A DNA stretch of 16,502 bases from Candidatus Enterococcus ferrettii (GCF_017377655.1 NZ_JAFREL010000055.1:1-16502); one strand, 5' to 3'. Shown: positions 8,141-13,698, counted from the stretch's first letter. The notes: generated by a model not told the origin, from the sequence alone. Translations and numbers: made by a program.

Positions 8141-8190
8141 AAAAAGGAGCATGTTAGCAGCATGCTTTCAGACTATAGACAAAGTCAATT
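8141..8190 (-). repeat. Inverted copy A of an interspersed terminator-like repeat
   Basis: Read on the minus strand, this contains GACTTTGTCTATAGTCTG, then a hairpin built on GCATGC arms, then TCCTTTTTC. The same arrangement occurs on the plus strand at 9401-9445, so the two copies flank the toroid-protein gene as imperfect inverted repeats. Copy A could terminate leftward transcription. It may be a MITE-like or REP-like element. Confidence 0.6.
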
Positions 8191-8252
8191 AGATAGCGTA
8201 ACGATGAATATATGCTAATAATTATTCAATACTATTCTTCCATCCTTACCCA

Positions 8253-8261
8253 TGCTATACT
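8253..8261 (+). promoter_or_regulatory. Extended -10 promoter of the toroid-protein gene
   Basis: TGCTATACT gives a TG at 8253-8254 and TATACT at 8256-8261. The -35 region is poor. The element overlaps an upstream in-frame ATG at 8252, which argues that translation starts downstream at 8294. Confidence 0.5.
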
Positions 8262-8293
8262 TTACTAAATCAGAATTTAAAATGGAGATATCT

Positions 8294-9274
8294 ATGGACT
8301 GCTATAATTATATAATTGAAAATAGTGAAGCTTGGTTACAATACGCTGTGCGGCTTAATGTTAGGAATGAGAATAAAAAAAATCTGCAGGAACTGAGAAC
8401 GCAAGTTATTACAGATGTCAAAATCAAGAAGTACCTGCATGATATTACCGATTTTCACAGTATTCTGGTACGTAACCATAAGAATCCTGATTTGCCTATT
8501 CACAAACTGATATTTCTCTTGGATATTGGGTTAGACACAGATGTTCCGGAGATACAAGCTGCAGTAAAGGAAATAATGGCACATAAAGACGAAAACGGTG
8601 TATATCAGTCTTTAACCAATGTCCCAAAACATTTCGGTGGCAGCGGTACTGATATATTCAGCTGGTGCCTTTGTGATGCACCTTTATTGTTATATGGCTT
8701 ACTAAAAGCGGGAATTGATTATGAAAAACACATAAAACAAGGGGTAGATTATCTTTTAAACTTTTATGAGCCACACGGGTTCCCGTGCACTGTTTCACAG
8801 GAATTAGGTAAGTTTAGAGGCCCCGGAAGGAAAGCGGATTGTTGTCCATATGCTACATTAATAATGCTGCGATTGCTTATATCGATTTCAGAATATAAGG
8901 ATAGCGACATGGTAAAAGAATCAGCAGATGCTTTACTTTCTTTATGGGAGAATAGTTTAGAAAGACATCCATATATGTTCTATATGGGAACCGACTTTAG
9001 AAAACTAAAAGCTCCTACTATATGGTATGATATTGTAAGCGTTGTTGATGTATTGAGCCAGATTGACTCTGTTAGAGAAGACGTACGCTTTAAAGAAATG
9101 ATTCAATTAATAAAAAATAAGCAGGACGAAAACGGGTTTTTTACGCCAGAATCTGTTTACCAAAAATACAAGGGATGGGATTTTGGACAAAAGAAGAAAC
9201 CTTCATCTTATCTCACATATCGTTGTTGCTTAATTTTAGAAAGGCAAGTCTTTAAAAGCGATAAAAAGAATTAA
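8294..9274 (+). CDS. Alpha/alpha-toroid (prenyltransferase/squalene-cyclase-like) protein
   Basis: This 326-aa soluble protein resembles the alpha/alpha-barrel repeats of prenyltransferase and terpenoid-cyclase-like proteins. The motif K-x-D-E-N-G-x-(F/Y) occurs twice (DENGVY at 99-104, DENGFF at 279-284), each with a following helix-pair pattern. The last repeat ends KPSSYLTYRCCLILER, close to the S-x-W/Y-L-T-x-R-x-L-x-x-L-x-R ending common in this fold. I start at ATG 8294, preceded by GGAG with 6 bp spacing, rather than ATG 8252. Cysteines cluster in CLCDAP (125-130), DCCPYAT (182-188) and RCC (310-312), perhaps lining a cavity or binding metal. There is no DxDD squalene-cyclase motif, so enzyme activity is uncertain. 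It has no obvious partner genes and is flanked by inverted repeats, suggesting it may have been acquired. Confidence 0.72.
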   Translation: MDCYNYIIENSEAWLQYAVRLNVRNENKKNLQELRTQVITDVKIKKYLHDITDFHSILVRNHKNPDLPIHKLIFLLDIGLDTDVPEIQAAVKEIMAHKDENGVYQSLTNVPKHFGGSGTDIFSWCLCDAPLLLYGLLKAGIDYEKHIKQGVDYLLNFYEPHGFPCTVSQELGKFRGPGRKADCCPYATLIMLRLLISISEYKDSDMVKESADALLSLWENSLERHPYMFYMGTDFRKLKAPTIWYDIVSVVDVLSQIDSVREDVRFKEMIQLIKNKQDENGFFTPESVYQKYKGWDFGQKKKPSSYLTYRCCLILERQVFKSDKKN

Positions 9275-9325
9275 ATGTATGCTGAATAATTGATGAACTA
9301 AATTCATATTTAACGATTAAATGAT

Positions 9326-9358
9326 AATCGCCCAGGTAAGTAATTTATCTGGGCGATT
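9326..9358. terminator. Strong hairpin after the toroid-protein gene
   Basis: AATCGCCCAG (9326-9335) pairs perfectly with CTGGGCGATT (9349-9358), and the stem can extend inward through a G-T pair. There is no T-run on either side, so it is a weak intrinsic terminator at best and may instead stabilise the mRNA 3' end. A better terminator follows at 9419. Confidence 0.5.
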
Positions 9359-9400
9359 GCATATTAATGCGAATATTGTATAAAGCAAACAAAATAAATT

Positions 9401-9445
9401 AGTTTGTCTACGGTCTGGGAGCATGCTAGCAGCATGCTCTTTTTG
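9401..9445 (+). repeat. Copy B of the interspersed repeat, with functional-looking terminator
   Basis: AGTTTGTCTACGGTCTGG leads into GAGCATGCT-AGC-AGCATGCTC, a perfect 9-bp stem with a 3-nt loop at 9419-9439, followed by TTTTTGC. It should terminate rightward transcription. It matches copy A at 8141-8190 in inverted orientation over about 45 bp. Confidence 0.7.
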
Positions 9446-9865
9446 CTCTTTCCTAACAGGACTTTGTATAGGGTATCCCTCAGTAGAACCAGACAAAGTA
9501 ATAGTTCATTTTCATAAATTTAGATTCCTTATAACACTAGTAACTTAATCTATACGAAAAAATCCATTCTCCGAAATTACAGATGTTTTAACGCCTTAAG
9601 CCACAAGTTTATTAGTTTCGGAACAGTAAAGCTCTCCGTGAATAGGGATATCCTGCGATCAACGTTGCAGGTACAATCAAAATAGCGAGCGTATCATCAC
9701 AACCCCGAAACCTACATCCCAAACCAATAACTATATCAAAAATTCTAATTTTCTCAATCCTGTCTATTCTTTTTCGTAGGCTTGACTAAAAATATATAAT
9801 CAATGGGTCTCACATGTCGATAAGAGAATAAGAAGCTTGAGCACTTTGTGTTCGCTTCAGATAAT
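9446..9865. other. Intergenic stretch with no gene recognised
   Basis: About 420 bp between the repeat and the ATPase control region hold no supported gene. A minus-strand frame of about 57 codons (roughly 9605-9780) has no start codon or ribosome binding site and no recognisable product. The stretch may be decayed DNA. Confidence 0.45.
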
Positions 9866-9880
9866 TGAGAACTATTTTCA
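9866..9880 (+). promoter_or_regulatory. Fur-like inverted repeat upstream of the metal ATPase
   Basis: TGAGAACTATTTTCA matches the 7-1-7 Fur consensus TGATAATNATTATCA at 12 of 14 defined positions. It lies 80 bp before the ATPase start codon. Function is uncertain, as AT-rich DNA gives chance matches. Confidence 0.35.
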
Positions 9881-9926
9881 ATTAGCTCTTGAAAAGTAAT
9901 AGTCTTAGGAGTAAGCTAAATATAAA

Positions 9927-9944
9927 TATGCCCCCGTGGGGTAC
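9927..9944 (+). promoter_or_regulatory. CsoR-type operator in the ATPase leader
   Basis: TATGCCCCCGTGGGGTAC has the TA-C4/5-N-G4/5-TA form of CsoR-family operators. It is a GC-rich inverted repeat in an otherwise AT-rich leader, placed directly before the Shine-Dalgarno AAGGAG at 9948-9953. The nearby CsoR-family gene at 11879-12160 is the obvious repressor. No such site is visible before the repressor gene itself. Confidence 0.7.
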
Positions 9945-9960
9945 CTTAAGGAGATTAGCA

Positions 9961-11835
9961 ATGAAAAAATTATTGGATAAGTATTTAACATTGAGTTTGA
10001 TTGTATTCTCAATCCTTGCATTGATAATCGGTTTTCTGTTTCCCGAATTATTTCCATTTAACGCTTCTTGGATCGCAGTTATACTTTGTGGAGTTCCAAT
10101 TATAAAGGGAGCAGTTGTCGGCCTGATTACTGAATTTGATATCAAAGCAGATGTCCTCGTATCTATTGCTTTGATTGCTTCAGTTATCATTGGAGAAGTG
10201 TTTGCTGCTGCTGAAATTGCTGTTATCATGACTCTAGGTGCTTACTTGGAAGAATTGACTGTTGATAAGGCGCAAGCAGGAATTGAGAAACTGATTACTT
10301 TATCTCCTCGAACAGCTCGAAAAATCACGGGTAATGGAGAAAAAATTATACCGCTTGAGCAGGTAAGAAAAAATGATACTTTGCGCGTGATTGCCGGAGA
10401 AACTATCCCAGTTGATGGTGTAATCATGAATGGACAGTCCTCAATCAATCAGTCACTTCTAACAGGTGAAGCGATCCCCGTAGACAAAATTAGAGGGGAC
10501 GAAGTTTATAGTGGAACCATTAATCAGTATGGGACCTTTGAAATGAAGGTTGAGAAGGAAGAAAAAGATTCTTCTCTTCAAAAAATGATTCGATTAGTGG
10601 AATCTGCGGATGCTGAGAGTGCTCCAATTGTACGCACAGCGGATAAGTGGGCGACTTGGATTGTTGTTGCTTCTCTATCTACGGCTATCATCACTTGGTT
10701 AATTACTAAAGATATTCTTAGAGCAGTCACCATTCTAGTTGTATTTTGTCCTTGCGCATTGGTATTAGCTACCCCAACAGCCATTATTGCTGCAATTGGT
10801 AACGCAACCAAACACGGAGTATTGATCAAGTCTGGGGAAGGGTTGGAGAAACTAGCAAGGGTCGAACGAATTATGTTCGATAAAACGGGAACAATCACCT
10901 ATGGACAACCGGAAGTTATGGATTTTATTTCATTAAGTGAAACGCACACAAAAGAAGAAGTGCTTGAGATTGCTGCAATCGTCGAGTATCATTCTGAACA
11001 TCCCTTAGGAAAAGCAATTGTTTCGACCGTAAACATCCAAGAACTACCAATTTCTGATGTAGAGAACCTTGAAGTTATTCCGGGAAAAGGACTGCAAGCA
11101 ATTTACAAAGACTCAGTTATCCAATTAGGAAATACTAAATTACTAACTGAGAATAAAACTATGATTAGTAAAAATAGCCAGATTGAAGAGTGGCTGAAAA
11201 GCAAACATACAGTTATTTTTATTCAACAAGATCAAGAAGTCATTGGTGCCATAGCATTAACGGATACTGTAAGGCCTGAGTCAGTTCAGATTATTCAAGA
11301 AATAAGTCAGCAAAATGCACAGCCTATTTTGTTAACTGGCGATAATCAGTTTATCGCAGAAGAGGTGGCTAAGCAGACAGGGATTAAAGAAGTTCATGCA
11401 GATTGCTTACCCGAAGATAAATTGAGAGTAATACGCAATTTGCAAAATAACTGTTTCACTGTGGCTATGATCGGGGATGGAATCAATGATGCCCCGGCTT
11501 TAAAATTAGCTGATATAGGCATAGCAATGGGGAAGAATGGCAGCGACATTGCAATTGATGCTGCAGACATTGTTTTGATGCAGGATGAATTAAAAGAATT
11601 ACCCTATTTAATATCTTTAGCTAAAAAAACACTCAAAACAATTCAGATAAATATTTTGTTGGCAATGGGATTAAATGCAGTAGCTGTCGTTTTAGCAGCA
11701 GTAGGTATTCTTGGTCCAATCGCAGGTGCTTTAGTGCATAATATAGGGTCGGTTGCAGTGATCATCCACTCTGCCCTGTTGCTAAAGTATTCTGCAGAAA
11801 AAAATCTTACCTCCTTTTCTGTAGAATATGAGTAA
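9961..11835 (+). CDS. P1B-type heavy-metal-transporting ATPase
   Basis: This 624-aa membrane pump couples ATP hydrolysis to export of a transition-metal ion. The start is ATG 9961 after AAGGAG; the frame opens at 9889, but that would translate through the operator. Motifs in order: TGE at 168-170 (actuator domain), CPC at 263-265 in the transport helix, phosphorylation site DKTGT with D307, HP at 347-348 (P1B signature), and GDGINDAP at 505-512. There is no N-terminal HMA or His-rich metal-binding domain. The last two helices carry N572 and HNIGSVAVIIHS from H593, unlike the N/Y..MxxSS of copper pumps or the K/D pair of Zn/Cd pumps. The HN-G/S pattern resembles what I recall of CtpC-like pumps linked to Mn, so the metal is undecided. 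A CsoR-type operator precedes it and a convergent CsoR-family gene follows. Confidence 0.93.
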   Translation: MKKLLDKYLTLSLIVFSILALIIGFLFPELFPFNASWIAVILCGVPIIKGAVVGLITEFDIKADVLVSIALIASVIIGEVFAAAEIAVIMTLGAYLEELTVDKAQAGIEKLITLSPRTARKITGNGEKIIPLEQVRKNDTLRVIAGETIPVDGVIMNGQSSINQSLLTGEAIPVDKIRGDEVYSGTINQYGTFEMKVEKEEKDSSLQKMIRLVESADAESAPIVRTADKWATWIVVASLSTAIITWLITKDILRAVTILVVFCPCALVLATPTAIIAAIGNATKHGVLIKSGEGLEKLARVERIMFDKTGTITYGQPEVMDFISLSETHTKEEVLEIAAIVEYHSEHPLGKAIVSTVNIQELPISDVENLEVIPGKGLQAIYKDSVIQLGNTKLLTENKTMISKNSQIEEWLKSKHTVIFIQQDQEVIGAIALTDTVRPESVQIIQEISQQNAQPILLTGDNQFIAEEVAKQTGIKEVHADCLPEDKLRVIRNLQNNCFTVAMIGDGINDAPALKLADIGIAMGKNGSDIAIDAADIVLMQDELKELPYLISLAKKTLKTIQINILLAMGLNAVAVVLAAVGILGPIAGALVHNIGSVAVIIHSALLLKYSAEKNLTSFSVEYE

Positions 11836-11837
11836 CA

Positions 11838-11875
11838 AAACGAGCGTACACTTGTCAAAGAATGTACGCTCGTTT
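11838..11875. terminator. Bidirectional terminator between ATPase and CsoR-family gene
   Basis: A 13-bp perfect stem, AAACGAGCGTACA (11838-11850) with TGTACGCTCGTTT (11863-11875), has a 12-nt loop. It lies between the convergent stop codons at 11835 and 11879. The T-runs are short on both strands (TTT and TTTTG). Confidence 0.75.
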
Positions 11876-11878
11876 GAG

Positions 11879-12160
11879 TTAATTCATCTTATTGTATTGC
11901 TTAATAACCTTTTGTAATTTTTTCATCTCATCTTCTAATGATGAACCTTCAGAAACATTCATCAAAGAATTATCTGCTTGGGCTTCCAGCATAATTTGGC
12001 TAATTTTTTGCATAGCGGAACGTGTAGAATTCAATTGAATAATAATCTCGTCATAAGGCTTTTCTTCCAAAATCATTTTTTTGATACCGCCAATTTGTCC
12101 TTCGATACGATTGATACGTGTTATAAGATTCCCAGTTCGATGTTCCGGTAAATGACTCAT
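11879..12160 (-). CDS. CsoR/RcnR-family (DUF156) repressor lacking canonical ligands
   Basis: This 93-aa all-helical DNA-binding protein belongs to the CsoR/RcnR/FrmR family. I use the ATG at 12160, preceded by GAGGAG with 7 bp spacing, rather than the ATG at 12175. RINRIEGQIGGIKKMI at 15-30 is the family signature on helix 1. An ungapped comparison with M. tuberculosis CsoR (recalled) puts Y36, Q61 and S65 at the copper ligands Cys36, His61 and Cys65; the protein has no cysteine at all. Its only histidines are H3 and H7, near where RcnR uses His3. It should therefore not sense Cu(I) in the usual way. It is convergent with the metal ATPase, whose leader holds a CsoR-type operator, so it is probably that gene's repressor. 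The inducer is unknown. Confidence 0.88.
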   Translation of the reverse strand: MSHLPEHRTGNLITRINRIEGQIGGIKKMILEEKPYDEIIIQLNSTRSAMQKISQIMLEAQADNSLMNVSEGSSLEDEMKKLQKVIKQYNKMN

Positions 12161-12215
12161 AATCTCACTCCTCATAATTAAGGTTATCTCTTGATGGGTA
12201 ATTCATACTCGTAAC

Positions 12216-12221
12216 ATTATA
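12216..12221 (-). promoter_or_regulatory. -10 box of the CsoR-family gene promoter
   Basis: TATAAT on the minus strand lies 55 bp before the ATG at 12160. No good -35 is visible at standard spacing, and no CsoR-type operator overlaps it. Confidence 0.5.
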
Positions 12222-12269
12222 CTATAGATTTTGTTCTCTGTTTTTATTAAAGATCAAGTAAATGCTCAG

Positions 12270-12320
12270 AATCAGCCATCTGTTTAGGGTTGTCATTTCA
12301 ACCAACAGCTGATTATTTTA
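12270..12320 (+). terminator. Imperfect hairpin with weak T-rich tail
   Basis: AATCAGC (12270-12276) pairs with GCTGATT (12308-12314), enclosing GGTTG/CAACC (12288-12292 and 12299-12303), followed by ATTTTATC. It could be a weak plus-strand terminator, but no rightward gene immediately precedes it. Confidence 0.3.
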
Positions 12321-12353
12321 TCAATTTGTTAATTCGTAAATGGTAAACAATCA

Positions 12354-12439
12354 TGCTATAATGATGTTGCGAAACGATAGTAATTGTGTTGCATTGCAGC
12401 ACGAAAGCCAACCCTATGCGACTAGGGTTGGCTTTTTTT
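12354..12439 (+). ncRNA. Candidate small RNA of about 70 nt
   Basis: An extended -10 promoter (TGCTATAAT, 12354-12362) is followed after about 70 bp by a strong intrinsic terminator. The terminator stem is AAAGCCAACCCTA (12404-12416) with TAGGGTTGGCTTT (12423-12435) and T7. Between them there is no reading frame with a ribosome binding site. A second hairpin at 12441-12461 (CGTTCGT/ACGAACG) repeats the loop sequence TGCGACTA found in the terminator loop. A short promoter-to-terminator unit with loop hairpins resembles antisense RNAs of Gram-positive plasmids, but I cannot name a target. Confidence 0.5.
12404..12439 (+). terminator. Rho-independent terminator of the candidate small RNA
   Basis: A perfect 13-bp stem with a 6-nt loop (TGCGAC) is followed by a seven-T tract at 12433-12439. 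Confidence 0.85.
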
Positions 12440-12485
12440 ACGTTCGTTGCGACTACGAACGTGTGGGCTAGATAGCAAACTTGCT

Positions 12486-12998
12486 CTAATGATCGTCGCC
12501 TTTGTCCTTCTCATCTAGCCAATGAGAAAATAGCAAAGTAGCGTTCGCCAATACAGGAGAAATTATTCCTCTCTGGGCGGTGCCAGATTTGGTAGGGAAT
12601 AACTGTTTCCTTTCTATATAACCACTTTTCAAGACTTTATGGAGAATTGTCTTATCCATTGGAATATTTTCGGTTAGCCATTGATGAATTATATTGTCAA
12701 AGCAACCTTTAATATCACCTTCTAATATCTATTGTGCGGAGGTTCTTCTGCATAAGATCTTGAAAAATTTCTCTCCAGCGTCTTTGGTGCTTTTGAATTT
12801 CCTAAATCCATAGGAGTTAACATCTGAAGTACATTCCGTTACGGGTACTAAAGCTAGAAGAAACAGTGCTTGCATGGCTCTATCAATCATACACGGTATT
12901 CCTAGCGGACGCTTTTCTTTTTTACCAAATTTAGTTATATAAATTCTTTTAACTGGTAACTGGTTTCGCTGAGTAGTGGTTCGGATGCAGTAGTCCAA
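12486..12998 (-). pseudogene. Group II intron reverse transcriptase (LtrA-type), truncated remnant
   Basis: The minus-strand frame encodes the finger and early palm portion of a group II intron reverse transcriptase. Recognisable pieces are LPVKRIYITKFGKKEKRPLG, DRAMQALFLLALVP, and SYGFRKFKST followed by ILCRRTSAQ. After an in-frame TAG (12731-12729), where LtrA proteins have Trp (SAQ-W-ILEGDIKG), the same frame continues for 80 codons with ILEGDIKGCFDNI, ENIPMDK and GIISPVLAN. The conserved PQGGIISP is altered to AQRGIISP. It then diverges after NATL and stops at 12488-12486. The catalytic YADD block, maturase and endonuclease domains are absent, as is the N-terminal part. No intron RNA boundaries are visible. 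It is a dead fragment. Confidence 0.88.
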
Positions 12999-13013
12999 TG
13001 ACTTGGAATCTTA

Positions 13014-13246
13014 GAGAGTCGCTTTTTCAAATGAGCCACCCTGAAAAAAGTTTTACTAAAATTATGACCATGTTCAAAGCATTCCCGCTAAATCCCCTCA
13101 CAAAAGCCTAGGGGACTTAAGAGCCACGTCCAATCCTTGGCGGGACCTGGACCGCAGGGGTGAAAAAGTAAGCTTTTTTGTCAAAAAAACAGAATCCCAA
13201 AAGAGAACCACCATTCTCACAAGGATTTTAGAAGATGAGAGGATTC
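13014..13246. other. Intergenic stretch with several hairpins, no gene seen
   Basis: This stretch between the intron remnant and the toxin locus is unusually GC-rich near 13085-13165. It holds short inverted repeats: CCCCT/AGGGG around 13094-13114, GTCCA/TGGAC around 13129-13153, and AAAAAG/CTTTTT near 13164-13178. I see no coding frame. An origin-like or transfer-related site is possible but unsupported. Confidence 0.35.
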
Positions 13247-13297
13247 TTTTTTGTCCACCTTATTCCGACTTTCATCACCACTTAGGTGGACAAAAAA
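13247..13297. repeat. 14-bp perfect inverted repeat with T- and A-tracts
   Basis: TTTTTTGTCCACCT (13247-13260) and AGGTGGACAAAAAA (13284-13297) form a perfect stem with a 23-nt loop. T precedes and A follows the stem on both strands, so the T-run is inside the stem rather than behind it. It lies just upstream of the antisense RNA promoter at 13331. Confidence 0.7.
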
Positions 13298-13330
13298 AGC
13301 GGGTGAAAGCCCGTTAGATCAATCCTAAAA

Positions 13331-13359
13331 TTGGTTTTTAGCATATTTTATAGTATAAT
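13331..13359 (+). promoter_or_regulatory. Promoter of the candidate antitoxin RNA
   Basis: TTGGTT (13331-13336) is separated by exactly 17 bp from a perfect TATAAT (13354-13359). Transcription would start near 13366 and run toward the toxin gene on the opposite strand. Confidence 0.75.
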
Positions 13360-13365
13360 GAAAAA

Positions 13366-13490
13366 GTAAAAGGGGGGAGTTAGCGCTCCACCCTCAAAAA
13401 AGATGTAGACCGTTTAAAGCGGCAGCATGGATAATTTTTGGAAAAGTAATCCCGTCAATCCCGCTAAAGATTATGACGGGTTACTTTTTG
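13366..13490 (+). ncRNA. Candidate antisense RNA (antitoxin) of a type I module
   Basis: A transcript of about 125 nt is predicted between the promoter at 13331-13359 and the hairpin at 13442-13489. It has no plausible reading frame. It converges on the holin-like toxin transcript and shares the bidirectional terminator region. Its segment ACCGTTTAAAGCGG (13409-13422) repeats, in the same orientation, ACCGTTTAAGACGG (13553-13566) inside the toxin mRNA 3' region. The RNA should therefore pair with the toxin mRNA at that site and at the terminator. This mirrors the direct-repeat and shared-terminator layout of the enterococcal par/fst locus, though the toxin here is of a different family. Confidence 0.6.
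13442..13489. terminator. Bidirectional terminator shared by toxin mRNA and antisense RNA
   Basis: AAAAGTAATCCCGTCA (13442-13457) pairs with TGACGGGTTACTTTTT (13474-13489) with one bulged base. It gives a T-run on the plus strand (CTTTTTG) and on the minus strand (CTTTTCC). It lies at the meeting point of two convergent transcripts. Confidence 0.8.
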
Positions 13491-13509
13491 TCGTTTATGT
13501 AGAAGCTTT

Positions 13510-13579
13510 CTACTCAAAGCAGAGGTGCTGCGCGCATAACACCTCAGTAAGCACCGTTTAAGACGGTGACTGTGAGTAG
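13510..13579 (-). other. Highly structured toxin mRNA 3' region (three-way junction)
   Basis: CTACTCA (13510-13516) pairs with TGAGTAG (13573-13579) and closes two inner hairpins: GAGGTG/CACCTC (13522-13527 and 13540-13545) and CACCGT/ACGGTG (13552-13557 and 13563-13568). The second inner hairpin contains the sequence repeated in the antisense RNA. No protein is encoded here. It follows the toxin stop codon and precedes the shared terminator. Confidence 0.6.
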
Positions 13580-13588
13580 AGCTCGGTA

Positions 13589-13669
13589 CTATTTCTTGTT
13601 GTGTCGATCAAGGGTAATGATCAAGGTCGCAAAGGCAATTGCCAAGGTCAACGCCTGATACACAGTCAT
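13589..13669 (-). CDS. Holin-like peptide toxin (type I TA-like, Hol-Tox family)
   Basis: This 26-aa peptide, MTVYQALTLAIAFATLIITL followed by DRHNKK, has one hydrophobic helix and a charged tail. The pattern M-x-V-Y-x-A-L-x-L-x-I-A-F is that of the putative holin-like toxins of Firmicutes type I modules, membrane-acting peptides. Upstream is AAAGGA with 9 bp spacing. The segment GGAACTTCC between it and the ATG is palindromic and could hide the ribosome binding site. The ATG overlaps the TGA of a 10-codon upstream frame, so translation may be coupled. The transcript runs into a structured 3' region and a shared terminator opposite a candidate antisense RNA. No clear toxin promoter was found; read-through from the 13795-14469 gene is possible. 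Confidence 0.75.
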   Translation of the reverse strand: MTVYQALTLAIAFATLIITLDRHNKK

Positions 13670-13698
13670 GGCGGAAGTTCCTTTCCTAGGATGAACAT
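13666..13698 (-). CDS. Ten-codon leader peptide overlapping the toxin start
   Basis: The frame MFILGKELPP begins at ATG 13698, about 10 bp after AAAGGAG. Its TGA stop overlaps the toxin ATG in the sequence CCATGA. Such an overlap usually means translational coupling. It may be a regulatory leader rather than a functional peptide. A further short frame, 13717-13779 on the same strand (MSVVGEVMPHIAVFLAVAEL), is less convincing. Confidence 0.4.
   Translation of the reverse strand: MFILGKELPP

Noticed and set aside
9605..9780. Minus-strand frame of about 57 codons with a hydrophobic stretch
   Set aside because: It has no start codon with a ribosome binding site, and I recognise no family.
9961..11835. 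Naming the ATPase as CopA or CadA
   Set aside because: The last two helices do not carry the residues that define either metal class.
13085..13165. Possible transfer origin in the GC-rich hairpin region
   Set aside because: Only short inverted repeats are present; no relaxase gene or recognisable nick site is visible.
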